From positions 21,415-85,414 of the forward strand of contig JBBRPH010000017.1 of the NCBI GenBank assembly GCA_038228295.1: DNA of 64,000 bases, in the 5' to 3' direction. The notes under the pieces were generated by a model that had not been told where the DNA came from, did no database searches, and worked only from the letters and a program-made list of their open reading frames with translations. A program made the position numbers and the translations under genes. This document shows positions 60,534 through 64,000 of this stretch, piece after piece (within the stretch, counting starts at the first letter, position 1; every line of letters begins with the position of its first letter). This DNA comes from JAICKM01 sp038228295 (GTDB taxonomy: Bacteria > Chloroflexota > Chloroflexia > QHBQ01 > JAICKM01).

Positions 60534-61319
60534 ATGAATAACGCCACTACGCACACCGTTGTGCTCCGCCCCGACCTCCCCCTAACCCTCACTGAGTCCG
60601 GAACCGGACGCCCCGCCCTTATTTTGCATGGCGGCGGCGGCCCTTTGACGGTCGCCGGCATCGCCGACCATCTCGCCCCCACCATGCACACCATCCTGCC
60701 GACCCACCCAGGTTGGAACGGCACCCCCCGCCCCCCCGATATTGCCTGCGTCGCCGACTTCGCCGGCCCCTACCTGCAATACCTCACGGAGCAAGGCTTG
60801 CACAACGTCCTCGTGATTGGCTCGTCCCTGGGCGGCTGGATTGGGGCCGAGATGGCGGCGCAAGATAGCGCCGGTCGCATCACAGGGCTTATCCTGATCG
60901 ATGCTGCAGGCATCACGGTCGAGCGCGAACCAATACGAGATTTCTTCGCCCTCACCGCGCGCGAGGTCGCTGAATACTCCTTCTATGATGCCGACCGCTT
61001 CTACGTGGACCCGGCGACGGTACCCATACAACAGGCCGCAATTCGGCAGGCGAACATGGCAACAATGCGCAGCGTTGCGGGCGACCCCTATATGTACGAC
61101 CCGACCCTCCGCAACCGCCTCAACCGTATCCAGCTCCCCGTCCTGGTTCTCTGGGGCGCCGGCGACCGGATCATCACACCCGCCTATGGGGCCGCATACG
61201 CGCGCGCGTTCGGGAACGCGCGCTTCCAGCTCGTCGAGCACGCCGGGCACTTGCCACAGATCGAACAGCCCACCGCCACTTGGGCCGCCATCGATGCCTG
61301 GGGGCGCGATCATGCGTGA
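60534..61319 (+). CDS. Alpha/beta hydrolase
   Basis: A 261-residue hydrolase. The oxyanion region ALILHGGGGPLTVAGIADHL, the nucleophile elbow VIGSSLGGWIGAEMAA (Ser), the acid in VLWGAGDRIITPAYG (Asp) and the His in VEHAGHLPQIEQP form a full triad. It has no signal peptide. The ATG at 60534 has GAAAGGAA upstream. The 25-codon extension from 60459 lies inside the promoter region. It is probably controlled by the divergent MarR regulator, suggesting a role in handling an ester or other aromatic/drug-like compound. That is inference. Confidence 0.87.
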   Translation: MNNATTHTVVLRPDLPLTLTESGTGRPALILHGGGGPLTVAGIADHLAPTMHTILPTHPGWNGTPRPPDIACVADFAGPYLQYLTEQGLHNVLVIGSSLGGWIGAEMAAQDSAGRITGLILIDAAGITVEREPIRDFFALTAREVAEYSFYDADRFYVDPATVPIQQAAIRQANMATMRSVAGDPYMYDPTLRNRLNRIQLPVLVLWGAGDRIITPAYGAAYARAFGNARFQLVEHAGHLPQIEQPTATWAAIDAWGRDHA

Positions 61320-61554
61320 TCACCCGCGCGATGGTCCCGTTGCGCGGCCAAGCGGCCGGGAAGCTCCTACGATCTACCAATTCGCGCGCAGCGACCAGGC
61401 GGTAGCGTATGCGGGCCTGGATGTGGCGGTCCGACGGAGCCTCTCTAGAGTGGCGGTGCATTGCCTCCATCACGTGGAGCAGGGATTGATCTTCAAGCGG
61501 TACCGAGCGTTCCCACCCGCAGAGGCGGGGTGGATCGGCAAGCACGCGGCATAG
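61312..61554 (+). pseudogene. Possible remnant of an IS110-family transposase
   Basis: An 80-codon frame overlapping the hydrolase stop. The stretch FARSDQAVAYAGLDVAVRRS resembles the Transposase_20 part of IS110-type transposases, which typically reads like F-x-S-A-x-A-x-x-A-Y-A-G-L-D followed by V-R-x-S-G. The rest (RVAVHCLHHVEQ) could match their C-terminal helices with material missing. No N-terminal DEDD domain and no flanking sequence of an element is seen. The identification is tentative. Confidence 0.4.
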
Positions 61555-61857
61555 CCCCACAACCGGATATTACGCAGGCGCCGTGCTTTGTACACCGCCC
61601 TGCATAGAGATACCCTACCGAATCGCCTTGTATAGGTATCTGTTGCCCTAGCCTTTCCCTGCCGGCGGGTATATCGCCCGTATCGCGCCCCTAGTAGCTA
61701 GGTTGGGCAACTGCATACCCACAAGCGAACCCCGCAAGCACCTCACCGAAACTTGGCTGCAGGCATGCTGCCGGGAAGCATGCCTGCGCCGCATTGTGGA
61801 ACCGCCGCACTCAATTGCACACGCCGGACGTGCGCTGGTCTCAGGAGCAACACCATA
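61555..61857. other. Intergenic region with an 11-bp hairpin
   Basis: No gene is seen. GCAGGCATGCT (61759-61769) and AGCATGCCTGC (61777-61787) form a perfect 11-bp stem with a 7-base loop, a terminator-like or recombination-type structure in decayed sequence. Confidence 0.5.
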
Positions 61858-62230
61858 ATGAAGACCGACTTGGCTTGGAGTTCTGTCTTTGATGCTCAGA
61901 CGCTTCGTTCCGTACCCCAAAATTTCTCAATGACCGCGATTAACCCGGAGTGGGCGTGGGGAGCCGGTACCGGAACCGGCATCAAGGTCGCGGTAATTGA
62001 CGGCGGGATAGATGCCGCGCATCCAGCGTTAGGTGGTACAGTGGCCGGCTATGTTAGTATTACGGAAGGATCAGTTTGCGGCTCCGCATATTACCGGAAT
62101 CGTTACCAAGGTCTTATCCCAACATCCCGGCTTAACCCTCTTTGAGATGAAAACAATTTTGCGGGCGCTAGCAACTAATGTGCGTGCCGCAGCGCTATCA
62201 TCGGCCACAGAACCCACTGATCGGTCTTAA
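61858..62230 (+). pseudogene. Gutted S8 (subtilisin-like) peptidase
   Basis: From the ATG at 61858 (AGGAG upstream) the frame gives MKTDLAWSSVFDAQTL, then GIKVAVIDGGIDAAHPALGG, which is the catalytic Asp block of an S8 peptidase. The next recognisable part is the Ser block and C-terminus, FAAPHITGIVTKVLSQHPGL then FEMKTILRALATNV. It lies in the neighbouring frame, starting at about 62075. The whole His and Asn region is gone. GGA TCA just before the junction may be the remains of the Gly-Ser pair, followed by one extra base. Both an internal deletion and a frameshift have killed the gene. Confidence 0.8.
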
Positions 62231-62868
62231 TATAGGGGACAGCGACGAAATACCGGCCCTTCCCCTTCTTCCTTGTGCGCGATCGTGCAGTACCTGAGGT
62301 AGCATCAGGCATCGTTGTCGCACCATCTATCCGCGATATGAGTCGTGATTTGCTCCAGCTAACACGCCTACCGGTAACGGCTTTCCTTGAAAGCGGGAGT
62401 TGGGTCCGTAACTGTTCGCGTTCTTCCATCAAGCAAGTTGCCAAAGCTAGCGCGTATTCGGGCGACGAACCACCAGTTGAGGGCAGCCTCTTTAGCAATA
62501 TCGCCCCTTTGATCGCAGCAAAGCCGTGCGGTCGCCAATTCGATCTGCGCTTCCTGGCGCGCCTGCTGGGCGCACCGGCTCTGCGGATCGTTCTTGTTGA
62601 TGCGTCACTTTTTGCCTTTTGTCGCAAATACGACAGTCCATCTCGGTTGATTCTTGCCGAACCGGCCCCTTCCAGTACCATGTCATAGGACACAATATGC
62701 CGTAAGCAGGAACTGGTTGCAAGATACCTATAGCAAGGTAGGGGAAATGGCTTCAGTAAATCAAGCTTATCAGGCTAGCGCCGCTGAACATTGGCCCATA
62801 GGGCAGGAATCCTGTAGCGCTACTTCCCAGCTCGGCTGAAACTCCGCTGTGCTCCGCAACGCACGACC
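62231..62868. other. Non-coding or decayed region
   Basis: No intact gene is supported. On the minus strand between about 62690 and 62380, protein-like stretches in different frames (CRICDKRQKVTHQ, CLMEEREQLRTQL) hint at a degenerate gene of unknown type. They do not form one reading frame. Confidence 0.4.
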
Positions 62869-62897
62869 CTGCCAATCCGTAGCAAATATGATACAAT
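62869..62897 (+). promoter_or_regulatory. Promoter of the 62933 gene
   Basis: CTGCCA (62869-62874) and TACAAT (62892-62897) are spaced by 17 bases. GGGGGAGAG precedes the ATG at 62933. Confidence 0.55.
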
Positions 62898-62932
62898 AGG
62901 CGGTAAGTAAGAGTGTGTAGGGGGAGAGTCGC

Positions 62933-63745
62933 ATGAATTTGGTGTTGGACAGCATTTTGCTGGTCGCATTAGTTTTGTTTGGAGTAGGCGGCATATTGCG
63001 TGGGCCACGCCCAGAGGTGGTGACGTTAGTTGGGCTACTGCTCGGCACACTATTGGCCGACGAGTGGGGCGCGGCCTGGGGAGTCGACTTGGCGGGGGCG
63101 GTGGGCGTACTGAACGCGCCCACGGCAGGGATTATTGTACGCGGATTGCTGTTCTTGCTACCGCTGCTCGCGCTCGGCTACGGCGGCGCAATGTTGCTGC
63201 CCAAAGAAGGGGTGTTGGGCTTCCGTAGCCGGATCGGTGGTTTAGCACTGGGGTTGTTCAACGGCGCGGCGATTCTAGCTGTGCTGCTGCGAAATTGGTA
63301 TTACAGCTACGATGCGGGCAAATCGCTGGCCGAGGATCCCGCCACCCGAACCCTGTTGGAGTGGGCCGGGTGGTGGCCGCTTGTGCTGGCGCTGGGCGGC
63401 CTACTCGCCGTGATCGTCGCAACAGTTCGCCGGCCCCGTCGCCCCAGCGCGCCAATGATCGTCAAACAGCCGGTGGCAGTCACCGGCAGCAGCGGGGTCA
63501 CAACTACCCGGCCGGCAACCGCTCCCGCAGCAGCGACAGGCAGCGGCATGGGCAGTAGCCTGCCCGCACTACCCATCCGCCCTGTGAGCGATCCCGTCAC
63601 ACCCGCCACTATTGTGCCCGCTACCACACCTATAACACCTAAACCTACCCTAGCCGGCCGTGCGGACGGCCCCCGTTGCCGCACCTGCGGCAACGCACTC
63701 GCCCCCGGCGCAGCCTTTTGTCCCAACTGTGGCACGCCGGTCTGA
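62933..63745 (+). CDS. CvpA-like membrane protein with C-terminal zinc ribbon
   Basis: A 270-residue protein with about four membrane helices in the first 170 residues (LDSILLVALVLFGVGGILRG at the start, in the style of CvpA). A Thr/Pro/Ala-rich linker (about 180-240) and a C-terminal double-CxxC zinc ribbon (CRTCGNALAPGAAFCPNCG) follow. CvpA proteins support envelope integrity and colicin V export in other bacteria. This link is by layout only. The zinc ribbon is probably cytosolic and may bind a partner. A good promoter precedes the gene and hairpins follow it. Confidence 0.72.
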   Translation: MNLVLDSILLVALVLFGVGGILRGPRPEVVTLVGLLLGTLLADEWGAAWGVDLAGAVGVLNAPTAGIIVRGLLFLLPLLALGYGGAMLLPKEGVLGFRSRIGGLALGLFNGAAILAVLLRNWYYSYDAGKSLAEDPATRTLLEWAGWWPLVLALGGLLAVIVATVRRPRRPSAPMIVKQPVAVTGSSGVTTTRPATAPAAATGSGMGSSLPALPIRPVSDPVTPATIVPATTPITPKPTLAGRADGPRCRTCGNALAPGAAFCPNCGTPV

Positions 63746-63911
63746 GCGTTGCAAAAAGCGATTACTACGCTGGAGGCAAGCGATCAAGAATAAGTAGGTT
63801 CTATAAACAGGCTCAGCAGTTCTTTCCACCTGGGATGTTTGTTATCTGAAATTAGCCGCTTGACAGCAGCCGGCACTATGGGAAGCGGTGTTTAATTGAG
63901 GCATGGTCATA

Positions 63912-63960
63912 AATAGGCAGCCGCCCGCTGGGGTTGCCAACGGGCGGCGACCGCCCTATT
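63912..63960 (+). terminator. Hairpin behind the 63745 stop region
   Basis: The inner arms GCCGCCCG (63920-63927) and CGGGCGGC (63941-63948) and the outer arms AATAGG (63912-63917) and CCTATT (63955-63960) nest into one structure. A further pair, GTAGGTGC (63964-63971) and GCACCTAC (63991-63998), follows. Nothing codes between 63746 and 64000. Confidence 0.5.
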
Positions 63961-64000
63961 ATTGTAGGTGCTTACGCTCAACAATAGGAGGCACCTACTA

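Noticed and set aside
62175..62693. Minus-strand frame of 172 codons and the opposing plus frame 62275-62688
   Set aside because: Neither has a coherent domain or ribosome site. Protein-like pieces jump between frames, so it is at most a decayed gene.

Overview
The window looks like a chromosomal segment of a high-GC member of the phylum Chloroflexota (inferred, with no 16S rRNA to confirm it). The evidence is the gene content: S-layer-homology (SLH) proteins with Thr/Pro-rich linkers, a secreted domain ending in an MGNIGLHYxxWRY block that I associate with Chloroflexota, a form II carbon-monoxide-dehydrogenase-type operon, an IspE gene of the MEP isoprenoid pathway, and a long SRP RNA with an Alu domain. 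No photosynthesis genes, rRNA, CRISPR array or complete insertion sequence is visible.

Layout. Positions 1-6.9 kb, minus strand: a cox operon in the order G-S-L-M-D-E, with a HigA-type regulator and an unknown low-GC gene wedged between coxD and coxE. Positions 7.1-17.9 kb, plus strand: ribokinase, then a tightly overlapping set of membrane glycosyltransferases, soluble GT4 glycosyltransferases and a methyltransferase, probably building a surface glycan. Positions 18-25 kb: aldo/keto reductase, acyl-CoA synthetase, methyltransferase, GH57 branching enzyme, glycerate kinase and the SRP RNA with its own promoter and terminator.

Positions 25-44 kb are a surface-protein zone: a delta-60-repeat/SLH protein broken by a frameshift, a second SLH protein, two paralogous secreted proteins, a lipoprotein and an adenylate cyclase. 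It also holds a housekeeping set (rsmA, ispE), three tRNAs (Pro-TGG, Gly-TCC and a CAT tRNA that resembles tRNA-Ile2) and a truncated tRNA-Gly copy. Positions 44-51 kb: hemolysin III/PAQR-type protein, MFS transporter, ABC-2 exporter, an exported hydrolase with a PRTG-type C-terminus, an orphan response regulator and an ArsR repressor.

Positions 51.1-56.1 kb hold a six-gene plus-strand unit: ECF sigma factor, zinc-finger anti-sigma factor, two related membrane proteins, and Tat-exported DUF1800 and DUF1501 proteins. This is the best candidate here for a coherent, poorly described system. Positions 56.4-61.3 kb: cupin, VIT1/CCC1-type transporter, serine hydrolase, and a MarR regulator divergent from an alpha/beta hydrolase with a perfect inverted repeat between them. 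Positions 61.3-62.9 kb are decayed sequence, with a possible IS110 remnant and a gutted subtilase. A CvpA-like zinc-ribbon membrane protein closes the window.

Many neighbouring genes overlap by four bases (ATGA, GTGA, and apparently CTGA), so translational coupling is common. Several single genes have a sigma-70-like -10 box five to seven bases before the ATG, which predicts leaderless mRNAs. All positions and motifs were read by eye. Family assignments are from motif recognition, not database search.
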